The position numbers were made by a program, and so were the translations under genes. Of a stretch of DNA of 64,000 nt, positions 11,446 to 20,384 are shown in pieces (position 1 is the first letter of the stretch; each line of letters begins with the position of its first letter). The notes below the pieces were generated by a model. It was not told the DNA's origin, did no database searches, and saw only the letters and a program-made list of their open reading frames with translations. Source of the DNA: Pseudomonadota bacterium (GTDB lineage Bacteria > Pseudomonadota > Alphaproteobacteria > Rhodospirillales > Magnetospirillaceae); the NCBI GenBank assembly GCA_021793155.1, contig JAJYTF010000007.1, positions 40,575-104,574 of the forward strand. The letters run 5' to 3'.

Positions 11446-12158
11446 GCCCGACGCCACCCCTCGCCGGAAAGAAATTCCTTGTCGTCGATGACGAGAGCTT
11501 CCAGCGCTCCATCATCTACAATTTCTGCTACAACCTTGGCGCGGACAATGTGATGCGGGCCAGCAACGGTGCCGAAGCCATTGAAATCCTGATGGCTGAG
11601 CCGACAATCGACCTGGTCATCTGCGACGTCAACATGCCGGTCATGAGTGGCCTGGAAATGCTGCAGGCGATCCGCATCGGCTTCAACAACATCCCGAACA
11701 CGCTGCCGGTGATCATGCTGACGGGCGATGCCGACGTGGCGTTGGTGGGTGGCGCCCTGGCGTTCGATGCCGACTGCTTCCTGGTCAAGCCGGTATCGAA
11801 GCTGATCCTGGCGGAGCGCATCCTGATGGCCCTGCGCGGCGACACGACCGTCCGCCCCCCTGACCATTACGCCACTATCAACCTCAAGGCCGTGCAGGCG
11901 GCGATCCGTCGCATGGCCGCCCAAAAAAAGGCCGAGGAAAAGGCCGGCGAGAAGGTCCCGCCCAAGCCGATCCCGAAGGGTGCTCGTGTCGTCACCCTCG
12001 ACGAGATCGTCCTGCCGGCGGTTCTCGCCGAGGAACTTCGTCTTCCGACCGGCGAGGAACTGATCCCCGCCGGCACCACCTTGACCCCGCGGCTCCTCGA
12101 GCGCCTGCGCGAACTGCGGCCGCTGGGCATCGCCTGCGACCGCCTGGTGGTGTGCTGA
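11442..12158 (+). CDS. Response regulator with uncharacterised C-terminal extension
   Basis: A 238-aa protein. Residues 1-130 form a receiver domain with the acidic pair in VVDDE, phosphoacceptor Asp62 in [10 protein letters not shown], the Thr of MLTGD and Lys in FLVKPVS. The remaining 108 residues, after a short charged Lys/Glu-rich linker, match no output domain that I recognise; the end ([18 protein letters not shown]) may form a small beta-rich unit of the kind seen beside some HD-GYP or PilZ regulators, but this is a guess. The ATG overlaps the stop of the hybrid kinase (ATGA), so kinase and regulator should be made together and form a cognate pair. Confidence 0.88.
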   Translation: MSPTPPLAGKKFLVVDDESFQRSIIYNFCYNLGADNVMRASNGAEAIEILMAEPTIDLVICDVNMPVMSGLEMLQAIRIGFNNIPNTLPVIMLTGDADVALVGGALAFDADCFLVKPVSKLILAERILMALRGDTTVRPPDHYATINLKAVQAAIRRMAAQKKAEEKAGEKVPPKPIPKGARVVTLDEIVLPAVLAEELRLPTGEELIPAGTTLTPRLLERLRELRPLGIACDRLVVC

Positions 12159-12247
12159 GACCAGTTGATATTCGATGGCGCGGAGAAGGGGGCTGTGCGG
12201 CGGGAGGGCCTCTCTCGCGTCGCGGGCAGGACAACCGCCAAGCTGAT

Positions 12248-13096
12248 CTATGCCCCTGTCCACCGCCCGAAGGGCACCACCTTGTTGTCGGCGTCATGAC
12301 CGATATCGGCGCGCCCCAGATAGGGGATGCCCGAAACCTCGCACCAATGGGCCGCCACCTGGTCTTCGCTTTGGCCGAATTCCGGGCGATTGGGCGGAAT
12401 GTCGCTGCAGCGCCCGAGCATGATGCCGGCGACCTCGCGGATACCTGGGTTGCTGGTGATCTGGCACAGGGCTCGATCGATCCGGTACATCTGTTCGGAC
12501 ACTTCCTCGAGCATCAGCACGTGGCCGGCCAGATCGGGCTGCCACGGCGTACCGAGAAGATGGCAGAGGATCGTGATGTTGAATGCGGCGGCCGGGCGAG
12601 CTGCCGTCAGGCTTGGTTCCAAAGAGGAGCGGGCGCCCTCCGCCAGGAAGGCCAGTGCCCGCTGGACCGCCGCATCGCCGCCGCTGCGGTTGACGTCGGC
12701 GGGCATCGGGCCATGGGCTACACGTAGACACCCGGCGCCGTACAAGGCGCCGAGCAGCGAACCGGCGTCGCTGTAGCCAAGATAGATCTTGCGCCGTGCC
12801 GCCGCGTTCAGTGCGGGCAACAAGCGCTCGGCCAGCCGGCAGGAACCGTAGCCGCCGCGGGCGAACCACAAGGCGTCGAAGCCGTCGTCGTTGGCTACTT
12901 CGACAAAGGCTTGCAGCCGCGCCTCGTCCTCGCCGGCAAAGTGACCCGAGGCGAGAAAACATTGCGGATGGAACACGACCTCAGGCGGCCGCCCGGGGTA
13001 GAGGGCCCTGGCGAGGCGCATCACCGCTTCGGCGGTAGCCGGCTCGATGCGAGAACTGGGGGCGACGACACCGATTCTCAACCGTTCCTCTCCCAT
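12248..13096 (-). CDS. ldcA: LD-carboxypeptidase (peptidase family S66, LdcA-like)
   Basis: A 282-aa cytoplasmic serine peptidase that removes the terminal D-alanine from murein tetrapeptides during peptidoglycan recycling. The S66 triad is visible: nucleophile Ser109 in LGYSDAGS, Glu197 or Glu198 in LMLEEVSE and His267 in ADIGHDADNK. The open frame reaches 13159, past the start of the divergent Mur-ligase gene, so I place the start at the ATG 13094-13096, immediately before RIGVVAPSS, the normal family N-terminus; an ATG at 13106-13108 is possible. The divergent neighbour is a Mur ligase that could use the tripeptide product, which supports a recycling role. Confidence 0.87.
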   Translation of the reverse strand: MGEERLRIGVVAPSSRIEPATAEAVMRLARALYPGRPPEVVFHPQCFLASGHFAGEDEARLQAFVEVANDDGFDALWFARGGYGSCRLAERLLPALNAAARRKIYLGYSDAGSLLGALYGAGCLRVAHGPMPADVNRSGGDAAVQRALAFLAEGARSSLEPSLTAARPAAAFNITILCHLLGTPWQPDLAGHVLMLEEVSEQMYRIDRALCQITSNPGIREVAGIMLGRCSDIPPNRPEFGQSEDQVAAHWCEVSGIPYLGRADIGHDADNKVVPFGRWTGA

Positions 13097-13157
13097 TCCC
13101 CTGATGCCCATTCCCTGATGCCTTGTATCGGCAGCGGTCGGATTGTAGCTTCCGCCC

Positions 13158-14564
13158 ATGCAGCGAGACAGCCTTTACTTCTTTTGTGGCATCGGCGGCA
13201 GCGGGATGCTGCCGCTGGCGCTCATCGTCCAGGCCGCCGGCATCGGCGTGGCCGGATCGGACCGGGCCTTGGACCAGGGGCGAACGGCGCAGAAGTTCGA
13301 CTTCCTGCGAGCCCGCGGAATTCCCCTGTATCCGCAGGACGGAAGCGGCATCACCGGCCCCGATCTGGTCGTGGTGACCTCGGCCGCCGTCGAGGAGACC
13401 GTACCCGACGTCCAGGCAGCCCGCCGGGTCGGCGCCCGGCTGATGACACGGGCGCAGTTGCTGGCCGAGTTGTTCAATGCGGCGCCCTGCAGCATCGGCG
13501 TTGCCGGGACCAGCGGCAAGTCGACCACGACGGGTATGATCGGCTGGCTTCTGCACCGCGCGGGACGGTCGCCGACCATCATGAACGGCGCGGTGATGAA
13601 AGACTTCGTGGCCCCCGGCCTGCCCTTCGCTAGCGCGGTGGTGGGCAAGGGCGATCTGTTCGTCAGTGAAGTGGACGAAAGCGACGGGTCAATTGCCTAT
13701 TACCGACCGCAAGTGGCGGTACTCAACAACATCGCTCTCGATCACAAATCCATTGAAGAACTTACACTGTTGTTCCAGGCTTTTATCTCTCGCTCTTCAA
13801 CTGCCGTCCTGAATCTGGACAACCCGCGGACGGCTGAATTGGCCGGGGCCATGGCGGCTGAACGGACCGTCTGCTACAGCCTGGCCGACCGCCGGGCAGA
13901 CCTTTTTGCCGGCGACCAGGTCCCGGCGCCCGACGGCGTCGCATTCCAGGTGACGGAACGGCGGAGCGGCATGACCGTGCCCGTGCGGTTGCGGGTCCCG
14001 GGCAACCACAACGTCGCCAATGCCCTGGCCGCCCTGGCAACCGCCCGCGGACTTGGCATCCCACTGGAAGAGGCGGCGGCAACGCTTTGCACGTTCAGCG
14101 GAATTCGGCGCCGGCTCGAGGTCATCGGTAGCGCCGGCGGGGTCACCGTTATCGACGACTTCGCCCATAATCCAGACAAGATCGCCGCCACCCTCGAGAC
14201 GTTGCACGCCTTTCCCGGCCGGTTGCTGATCCTGTTCCAACCGCACGGCTACGGCCCGCTGAAGCTGATGAGGGAAGGATTCATCGAATGCTTCGGACGG
14301 AACCTCGGAATCGAGGATGTCCTCCTCATATCCGATCCGGCTTATTTTGGTGGTACCGTCGACCGTGCGGTGGGCAGTGCCGACATCGCCGATGGGATCA
14401 GCCGCCTGGGGCGGACCGCCCTGGCGATCCCGCAACGGCCGGCCTGCGCCGACCGGTTGATCGAACTGGCCCGGACGGGCGACCGCATCGTGGTGATGGG
14501 GGCACGCGACGACACGCTGTCGCAATTCGCCGGGGAATTGCTGCCCCGGCTGGAAACGCTATAG
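13158..14564 (+). CDS. Mur ligase family protein, Mpl-like muropeptide ligase
   Basis: A 468-aa ATP-dependent ligase of the MurC/Mpl type. It has the N-terminal nucleotide-sugar-binding motif GIGGSG (residues 11-16), the P-loop GTSGKSTT with Lys121, the central VDESDGS segment and a C-terminal Mur-ligase domain (DDFAHNPDK). MurC adds L-alanine to UDP-MurNAc, whereas Mpl attaches the recycled tripeptide. Essential murC usually lies in the division cluster, and this gene instead sits head-to-head with an LD-carboxypeptidase that makes the tripeptide, so a recycling ligase is more likely. The bases between the two ORFs must hold both promoters. Substrate specificity cannot be settled from sequence alone. 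Confidence 0.78.
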   Translation: MQRDSLYFFCGIGGSGMLPLALIVQAAGIGVAGSDRALDQGRTAQKFDFLRARGIPLYPQDGSGITGPDLVVVTSAAVEETVPDVQAARRVGARLMTRAQLLAELFNAAPCSIGVAGTSGKSTTTGMIGWLLHRAGRSPTIMNGAVMKDFVAPGLPFASAVVGKGDLFVSEVDESDGSIAYYRPQVAVLNNIALDHKSIEELTLLFQAFISRSSTAVLNLDNPRTAELAGAMAAERTVCYSLADRRADLFAGDQVPAPDGVAFQVTERRSGMTVPVRLRVPGNHNVANALAALATARGLGIPLEEAAATLCTFSGIRRRLEVIGSAGGVTVIDDFAHNPDKIAATLETLHAFPGRLLILFQPHGYGPLKLMREGFIECFGRNLGIEDVLLISDPAYFGGTVDRAVGSADIADGISRLGRTALAIPQRPACADRLIELARTGDRIVVMGARDDTLSQFAGELLPRLETL

Positions 14565-14584
14565 GGGGAGGTGGGATGGCGAAA

Positions 14585-15598
14585 TCACCGCCATGCCATC
14601 ACCGATTTCGAATTCTTCCCTGATTTTTGACGTTCTTTCTGCGCCACTTCCAACCAGTCGACAACAGTCATGAAGCGCGGCGCGAGGAACCGGTGGGTGC
14701 TGTGTATCAATTCAGTAAGGACCATCGAACGTTCCACTTGGACTGACGCCCATTGGGCCAGAAGCTCCTGCCAAGCCAGCAGGCGTACGTGCAGGTCATC
14801 GCGATGGCGCCGGATATACGCAATTTCCTCGGCAAGATTACGCAACATCTCGATGATTTCGGACGTGTGACTGGCGATTTCATCAAAGACGACTGCATAT
14901 TCCTTGACCGCTTTTTCCATAAGGCGAGCCACCTGGTCCATGGTTTCCCGCTGCAGCGGTTCCCGACTGTATTTCCTCCGTGCCAGTTGGATCTTTTCGC
15001 GCATCCTCAGCATCTGGTCAAAAAGATCGCGCAACGCCTCGATATAGGCCATCTCATTGGCCAGCGTATTGACGAAGCCGATGACCTCTTCCTTGCATTC
15101 GGCCGGCAGGCCAAGCTTCACGGCAGCCAAAGCGAAGGCTTCATTTACCTTTTTCTTGACCTCGGGGTCGCCGGCCATCTGCAGAAGTATGATGGGATCG
15201 GTGACTGTCGGCTCGTTGGCAGACATCAGGCTGACCAGCCGCATGGCAACGCGCTGGTGCGCGAGGAGGATGTGCTTGGGCAACAAGGTCCATGAAGCCT
15301 CTCCGGTCAGAATCTCAGTCGGCAGAGGGTCCCCGGGAAACAGGCCTTTGACGTATTTCAATCCCGACCCGACGAGGGCCAGCATTATGCCGTCGGGAGA
15401 ATCCGACGCTATGGCGAATTCCTTGGCGACCGCCGAGAACGACAGATACGCCTCGGTCTTCTTGAAGGGGATGACTACAACAGGCTTCCCGGACGCTCCA
15501 TCGATTTGGAATCTTAGATTTTCAATCTTGCTGAAGAACCAATGTTCCAATTCGACGATCTTGCACTTCTCGGGTGTCGCGGCCTCTTCGCTCGCCAT
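14585..15598 (-). CDS. Uncharacterised 337-aa helical protein
   Basis: I do not recognise a family. The N-terminal third (residues 1-110) is mixed alpha/beta and contains VVVIPFKKTEAYLSF; the rest is strongly helical and charged, with probable coiled-coil stretches at about 205-245 and 255-300 (LRNLAEEIAYIRRHRDD). No signal peptide or membrane segment is seen, so it is probably cytoplasmic. It is convergent with the Mur-ligase gene, with 20 bp between the stops, and its upstream side is the most A+T-rich stretch of the window. Its own base composition also looks less GC-rich than the neighbours, which could mean acquisition or weak expression. AGAGG lies upstream of the ATG. Function unknown. 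Confidence 0.75.
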   Translation of the reverse strand: MASEEAATPEKCKIVELEHWFFSKIENLRFQIDGASGKPVVVIPFKKTEAYLSFSAVAKEFAIASDSPDGIMLALVGSGLKYVKGLFPGDPLPTEILTGEASWTLLPKHILLAHQRVAMRLVSLMSANEPTVTDPIILLQMAGDPEVKKKVNEAFALAAVKLGLPAECKEEVIGFVNTLANEMAYIEALRDLFDQMLRMREKIQLARRKYSREPLQRETMDQVARLMEKAVKEYAVVFDEIASHTSEIIEMLRNLAEEIAYIRRHRDDLHVRLLAWQELLAQWASVQVERSMVLTELIHSTHRFLAPRFMTVVDWLEVAQKERQKSGKNSKSVMAWR

Positions 15599-16028
15599 AT
15601 GAAGCGCCTCTATTTATTATTAGGATATGTAAAATCCGCGAGGCATATGGAGCAATGGCGATAGCACGATATTTCGTCGTCCGCCCCATGGCTTCTGCGA
15701 ATGCTGTGCCCCCAAATACACAAGAACGCATTCCCAATAAGACGCTCTCAAACATCCGTTCCGACGAATCTCGCCGATACCGAGTCATTGCATGTTTACA
15801 ACTAAAATGTAAATGCAATACATGGAAAATTATAAATATCATGTGTCAAGCTTGCAAAGAGGGGGCGCGCAGGACCTGCGACGGGCAGATCGCGTCGAAC
15901 CGACGTGCGGGATTTTGATCCTGACCACGCGTCGGGTCAGGGGATCGACTGATCCGCTTTCCGCCGGCTCCCGGCTGGGATATCCTCATTGTCCAGGCGG
16001 GCATATGACAGGGGCAAGAAGGGCGGGC
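15599..16028. other. A+T-rich intergenic region before the chemosensory operon
   Basis: About 430 bp separate the divergent starts at 15598 and 16029. No convincing gene is visible; the chemoreceptor frame stays open back to 15813, but the extra residues look unlike protein. The stretch 15600-15840 is markedly A+T-rich. It holds an imperfect inverted repeat, arms 15788-15800 and 15809-15819 (TTGCAT...TTTACA against TGTAAATGCAA), followed by a TATAAA at 15831-15836 that could be a -10 element for the operon. A regulatory role is inference. Confidence 0.45.
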
Positions 16029-17798
16029 ATGCGATTTTCAGATATGTCGATCGGTTACCGGCTGCTTGCCGTGGTGCTCGTGGGTGCGCTGGGTCTGACC
16101 GCCTTCGCCTTCATTTCGCTGACCAACCTCTATGACGCCCTGGTCGCCGAACGCCAGGCGAAGACCAAGGAACATGTGGAAGTCGCCGAGACCCTGATTC
16201 ACGGGATCATGCGCGATGCCGCCGCCGCTGGCCGACCAGTGGCCGATGCCCAGCGCGCCGCCCTCGACGCCCTGCGGGCGGTGCGCTATGCCGGCGAGCA
16301 GTATTATTGGGTCAACGACATGTCGGGAAAGATGCTGATGCATCCCACCAATGCTTCGCTGGTAGGGACCTCGGTGCTGGAGTTGAAGAGCGCCACCGGA
16401 GCCGGCATCTTCGGCGACATGATCGACGTGGTCCGCAAGAGCGGCGGCGGCTTCTACCGCTACATGTGGAAGCTGCCCGGCGATGTCCATGCCAGACCTA
16501 AGATCTCGTATGTGGCGGGCATTCCCGAATGGAACTGGGTGGTCGGCACGGGGGTCTATGTCGACGACATCGACACCATGTTCCGTCGGCAGGCCATGCG
16601 GTTGGGCGGGATCGGTGTCATCGGGCTCGTGGTCACCGTCGCCCTGTCGTTGGTCATCACCCGCGGAGTCGTCCGCCCGCTGGCGGCCATAGGAAACCAG
16701 ATGGACGGCCTGGCCGAAGGCCGGCTGGACAACGACATTCCCGGAGCCGACCGCAGCGACGAAATCGGCTCCATGGCCAGGGCGCTGCAATCCATGCAGC
16801 GTAATCTGGCGGAAAGCGCCGCCGTTGCCGACAAGATCGCCGAAGGTGACCTTACCGTCGTCGCACGGCCGGTCTCGGACCTGGATCGTCTGGGCATCGC
16901 ACTACGCCTGATGCTGTTGCAGCTCAGGGCGCTGGTCAGCGATGTCATCGGCGCGGCCAAAGCGGTTCACAAGGACGCCAACAGCATCGCGGGATCGGTG
17001 GAAAACCTGTCGGTGACCTCGAACCAGCTATCGGCCTCGGTCGCCGAAATCACTGCGACCATGGAGGAGCTGTCCGCCTCGTCATCGCAGATTTCCGAAC
17101 ATTCGGCATCGGTGGTCGACATCGCCAGCCTGACCTGGGAGAGCAGCAAGAAAGGCGCCGAGGCGATGGAACTGCTGAGCACCAAGATGGAGTCCATCCA
17201 CCAGGAGAACCAGGCAAGCCTCGGCGAGATCATCGAACTCGGCAAGATTTCCAAGGAGATCAGCCGGGTGATGTCGATCATCAACGCCATCGCCGACCAG
17301 ACCAAGCTGATCGCCTTCAATGCCGCCCTGGAGGCGGCAAGCGCCGGCGAAGCCGGACGGCGTTTCGGCGTGGTTGCTGCCGAGATCCGCCGGCTGGCTG
17401 ACAGCGTGACCGAGTCAACCGGCGAGATCGAAGGCAAGGTCGGGCGCATCCAGGATTCCATCAGCCGTCTGGTGATCACCTCGGAAAAGGGAGCCACCGG
17501 GATTGCCGACGGCCGGATGGCCGCCACCAACATGGCAGAGCGGCTGGGGGATATGGTCGAGGCGGCGCACCGGACCAATACCGCGGCACAGCAGATTTCG
17601 CTTTCGACGCAGCAGCAGAAGACCGCGGTCAACCAGGTGGTCGTCGCGCTGCGCGAAATCGCCGAAGCCAGTTCACATGCGGCGGGCTCCATGCATCAGC
17701 TCAGCGACATCAGCCGCGACATGGCAGGCCTGTCATCCGATCTGGAACAACAGGTTGGCCGGTTCCGGCTGGCCGACGCGTCCGGCGGCCGGGCCTGA
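16029..17798 (+). CDS. Methyl-accepting chemotaxis protein with single Cache domain
   Basis: A 589-aa membrane receptor. A first transmembrane helix (about residues 11-33, LLAVVLVGALGLTAFAF) is followed by a periplasmic single-Cache sensor domain (about 40-185, with YYWVNDMSGKMLMHPT), a second helix (about 193-213), a HAMP domain (about 215-265) and a cytoplasmic signalling domain whose hairpin tip is INAIADQTKLIAFNAALEAA. The start is placed at the ATG 16029, which has AAGGG five bases upstream; ATG 16005 is also possible. Cache domains of this type bind small organic acids or similar ligands; the ligand is unknown. It leads an operon with cheB, cheR, cheA and cheW genes and is the likely dedicated receptor of that system. 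Confidence 0.92.
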   Translation: MRFSDMSIGYRLLAVVLVGALGLTAFAFISLTNLYDALVAERQAKTKEHVEVAETLIHGIMRDAAAAGRPVADAQRAALDALRAVRYAGEQYYWVNDMSGKMLMHPTNASLVGTSVLELKSATGAGIFGDMIDVVRKSGGGFYRYMWKLPGDVHARPKISYVAGIPEWNWVVGTGVYVDDIDTMFRRQAMRLGGIGVIGLVVTVALSLVITRGVVRPLAAIGNQMDGLAEGRLDNDIPGADRSDEIGSMARALQSMQRNLAESAAVADKIAEGDLTVVARPVSDLDRLGIALRLMLLQLRALVSDVIGAAKAVHKDANSIAGSVENLSVTSNQLSASVAEITATMEELSASSSQISEHSASVVDIASLTWESSKKGAEAMELLSTKMESIHQENQASLGEIIELGKISKEISRVMSIINAIADQTKLIAFNAALEAASAGEAGRRFGVVAAEIRRLADSVTESTGEIEGKVGRIQDSISRLVITSEKGATGIADGRMAATNMAERLGDMVEAAHRTNTAAQQISLSTQQQKTAVNQVVVALREIAEASSHAAGSMHQLSDISRDMAGLSSDLEQQVGRFRLADASGGRA

Positions 17799-17814
17799 AG
17801 CGGGAGGAGTGGGG

Positions 17815-18879
17815 GTGGGCGGCTTGATCCGGGTCCTGATCGTCGATGACAGCGCAACGGCGCGTGCTCTGCTGCGGGACATGCTGGAAAGCGATCCGGC
17901 TTTCGAAGTGGTGGGCGAGGCGGCAAACGGCCTTGAGGCCGTGGCCCTGGCGGCGAGCCTGCGCCCCAATCTGGTCACCATGGACCTGGAGATGCCCGAG
18001 ATGACCGGCATGGAGGCCATCGCCGAGATCATGGCGACGCGGCCCGTGCCCATCCTTGTGGTCAGCGGGTTCGCCGACGCCCACAATGCCTTTGCCGCGG
18101 TCTCGCGCGGTGCGGTCGACGTTATCGGCAAGCCGGATACCAGCGATGCGGAGATGGCGCGCTTCATTGCCAAAGCGAAGCTGGTGGCCAGCATCCGCGT
18201 CATCACCCATCTTCGCCTGTCGACCCCCTGGCAGCAGCCCAAGGCAGCGGCCACCTTGCAGTCGGCCGCGCGGACCGCGGCATTTGCCCAACCACCGGTG
18301 TTCGCCATTGCCTCCTCAACCGGCGGGCCGCAGGCACTGGCGCAGATCCTGGGCAGCCTGCCTGCCGATTTCGGAAGCGCAATCCTGGTGGCCCAGCATG
18401 TGGTCCCCGGCTTCGCCGCCGGCTTGGCGAGCTGGCTGTCAACCCTGTCCCGCCTGCCCGTGAGGCTGGGACAGGACGGAGAACCGGTTGCCCCCGGCAC
18501 CATCTATCTGGCTCCCTCGGAAGTGCATATGGGCGTCACCGCCCAGGGGTGCATCGCCTTTTCCGAAATCCGCAAAGCGGATATCTACCGGCCAAGCTGT
18601 AACCGGCTGCTGAGCACTGTCGCAGCCTGCTTCGGGCGACGTACCGTCGGCATCATCCTGAGCGGCATGGGAAGCGACGGGAGCGTGGGAATGCGCAGTG
18701 TGAAGGCGGCGGACGGCCGGACTATCGCCCAGGACGAGGCGTCCTCTGTCGTGTTCGGCATGAACCAATGCGCCATCAGCGGCGGCTGGGTGGACAAGGT
18801 CTTGCCACTTCCCGATATCGCCGCCGAGATGATCCGACTGGGCGCCGCCGCGCCACGGGGCGGGGGTAAGACCGCATGA
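17815..18879 (+). CDS. cheB: Chemotaxis methylesterase CheB (WspF-like)
   Basis: A 354-aa protein-glutamate methylesterase/deamidase. The receiver domain has phosphoacceptor Asp57 in MDLEMPEMTG, and the catalytic domain has Ser168 in ASSTGGPQ, His195 in AQHVVPGF and Asp288 in SGMGSDGSVG. It would reset receptor methylation when phosphorylated by the CheA of this operon. GGGAGGAG (17802-17809) sits five bases before the GTG at 17815, which I take as the start; GTG 17809 lies inside the ribosome site, and the frame further upstream overlaps the receptor gene. Its stop overlaps the cheR start (ATGA). Confidence 0.92.
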   Translation: MGGLIRVLIVDDSATARALLRDMLESDPAFEVVGEAANGLEAVALAASLRPNLVTMDLEMPEMTGMEAIAEIMATRPVPILVVSGFADAHNAFAAVSRGAVDVIGKPDTSDAEMARFIAKAKLVASIRVITHLRLSTPWQQPKAAATLQSAARTAAFAQPPVFAIASSTGGPQALAQILGSLPADFGSAILVAQHVVPGFAAGLASWLSTLSRLPVRLGQDGEPVAPGTIYLAPSEVHMGVTAQGCIAFSEIRKADIYRPSCNRLLSTVAACFGRRTVGIILSGMGSDGSVGMRSVKAADGRTIAQDEASSVVFGMNQCAISGGWVDKVLPLPDIAAEMIRLGAAAPRGGGKTA

Positions 18880-20384
18880 TCCCCGGTAAATCGACCCTTC
18901 AGCCGTTCAAGGAACTGATGGCTCGGCGCTGCGGCCTGTTGTTCGACGGCCTGGCCGAGGCCAATTTGGCGGCGGCGCTGAGCCGCCGGATGGACGCCTG
19001 CGGCACTGCGACGCCGTCGGCCTATTACGCCGCACTGGCCGGCAGCGACGGTGAATTCCTCGAATTCGTCGCGTTGCTTACGGTGAACGAGACTTATTTC
19101 TACCGCGAGCCGGCGCAGCTGCAGCTGCTCACCGAATGCCTGGCGCCCCGCCTGCTCAGCCGAGGTGCGTCACAGGCCCCGGTGCGCATTCTGAGCGCCG
19201 GCTGCTCGACCGGTGAAGAGCCGTACTCCATCGCCATCGCCCTGAAGGAAAAGTTCGGCGAGAGCTCCGATCGCCTGTTCTCGATCGTCGGTGTCGACAT
19301 TGATCACCACGCCCTGGCCAAGGCGCGGCGCGCCGAATACGGAGAGTTTTCGTTCCGCGCCCTGGCGCCCGAACTACGAGCCCGCCATTTCGTAACGCGC
19401 GGGCCCGCAAGCTGCAGCCTCAACGACAACCTGCGCGGCCTTGTGGAACTTCATCCACTGAACCTCCTCGGCGGCCCCCTTCCGGCAGCTCTCGGCAGGT
19501 TCGATATCGTGTTTTTCCGCAACGTTTCGATCTATTTCGACGCCGCGACGCGCAGGACGATCCTCGCCCACCTTCACGGCGCCATGGAAGAAGGAGGGGC
19601 GCTGATCGTCGGCGCCTCGGAAACCATGGCCAATGATTTCGGCCTGTTTCGCTTGGTGGAGGAGGAGGGCGGGTTCTATTTCGTCAAGACGGAGGCTCCG
19701 TCGTTGAGCGAGCGCCTGAAGGAACAAACGGTGGTGCGGGCACCGACTCCACGTCCGGCGATTCCGCCGCGTAGCGGCGCAGACGGGCAGAACGCCCGTC
19801 CCAGCACAAAACACGTGGTCGCTGAGCACCGGCCGCCGCCGCCTTCCGATCCCTGGCCCGAGGCTCGCGACGACGTCCGCCTGGCGCTGCGCGAGAAGCG
19901 GCCAGATGACGCCATGGTGGCGGCGGCCGCACTGCGCGCCGCTGCTCCTGGGGATCTGCGAGCCTCGCTGCTGGAAGGATATGTGCGGCTGCATATGCGG
20001 CAGTTTGCCGAAGCGGCGGCCATCGCTTCGGACGCGGCCGAGCGGGATGCCTGGTCTGCCGAGGCCCATATGCTGCTGGGACTGGCGGCCAAATGGCAGA
20101 TGGACAACGATGCGGCCATCGGCGCCTTCCGCCGGGTCACCTACTCGCGGCCCGAGTGCTGGCCGGCCCATTACTATCTGGCGAGCATGTTGCAGCATAG
20201 CGACCCGGGCAAAGCCCGTCGCGAATATGCCACCACCATGCGGCAGATCACCGCCAATCCCGATCCGGACGGAGGATTGTCGCTACCGCTCGATCTGCCG
20301 GTGGCGGATATCCGATTCCTGTGCGAGCGCCGCGTCACGGCCACCCTTGAACCGGCTGACGGGGAGGCGAACCGTGGCTCTTGA
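18876..20384 (+). CDS. cheR: Chemotaxis methyltransferase CheR with C-terminal TPR repeats (WspC-like)
   Basis: A 502-aa SAM-dependent methyltransferase that methylates receptor glutamates. The N-terminal helical domain is followed by the catalytic domain with the SAM motif LSAGCSTGEEPYSIA (about residues 106-120) and FFRNVSIYF, to about residue 275. A proline-rich linker leads to tetratricopeptide repeats from about 330 to 480 (EAHMLLGLAAKWQMDNDAAI). TPR-bearing CheR proteins occur in Wsp and other non-flagellar chemosensory systems. ATGA overlap with cheB and an 11-base overlap with the cheA start indicate tight coupling. The usual receptor C-terminal pentapeptide tether is not evident on the adjacent receptor, so the TPR part may mediate recruitment instead. 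Confidence 0.92.
   Translation: MIPGKSTLQPFKELMARRCGLLFDGLAEANLAAALSRRMDACGTATPSAYYAALAGSDGEFLEFVALLTVNETYFYREPAQLQLLTECLAPRLLSRGASQAPVRILSAGCSTGEEPYSIAIALKEKFGESSDRLFSIVGVDIDHHALAKARRAEYGEFSFRALAPELRARHFVTRGPASCSLNDNLRGLVELHPLNLLGGPLPAALGRFDIVFFRNVSIYFDAATRRTILAHLHGAMEEGGALIVGASETMANDFGLFRLVEEEGGFYFVKTEAPSLSERLKEQTVVRAPTPRPAIPPRSGADGQNARPSTKHVVAEHRPPPPSDPWPEARDDVRLALREKRPDDAMVAAAALRAAAPGDLRASLLEGYVRLHMRQFAEAAAIASDAAERDAWSAEAHMLLGLAAKWQMDNDAAIGAFRRVTYSRPECWPAHYYLASMLQHSDPGKARREYATTMRQITANPDPDGGLSLPLDLPVADIRFLCERRVTATLEPADGEANRGS

Noticed and set aside
15813-16028. Upstream extension of the chemoreceptor as coding sequence
   Set aside because: The extra residues are not family-like, and a good ribosome site precedes ATG 16029.
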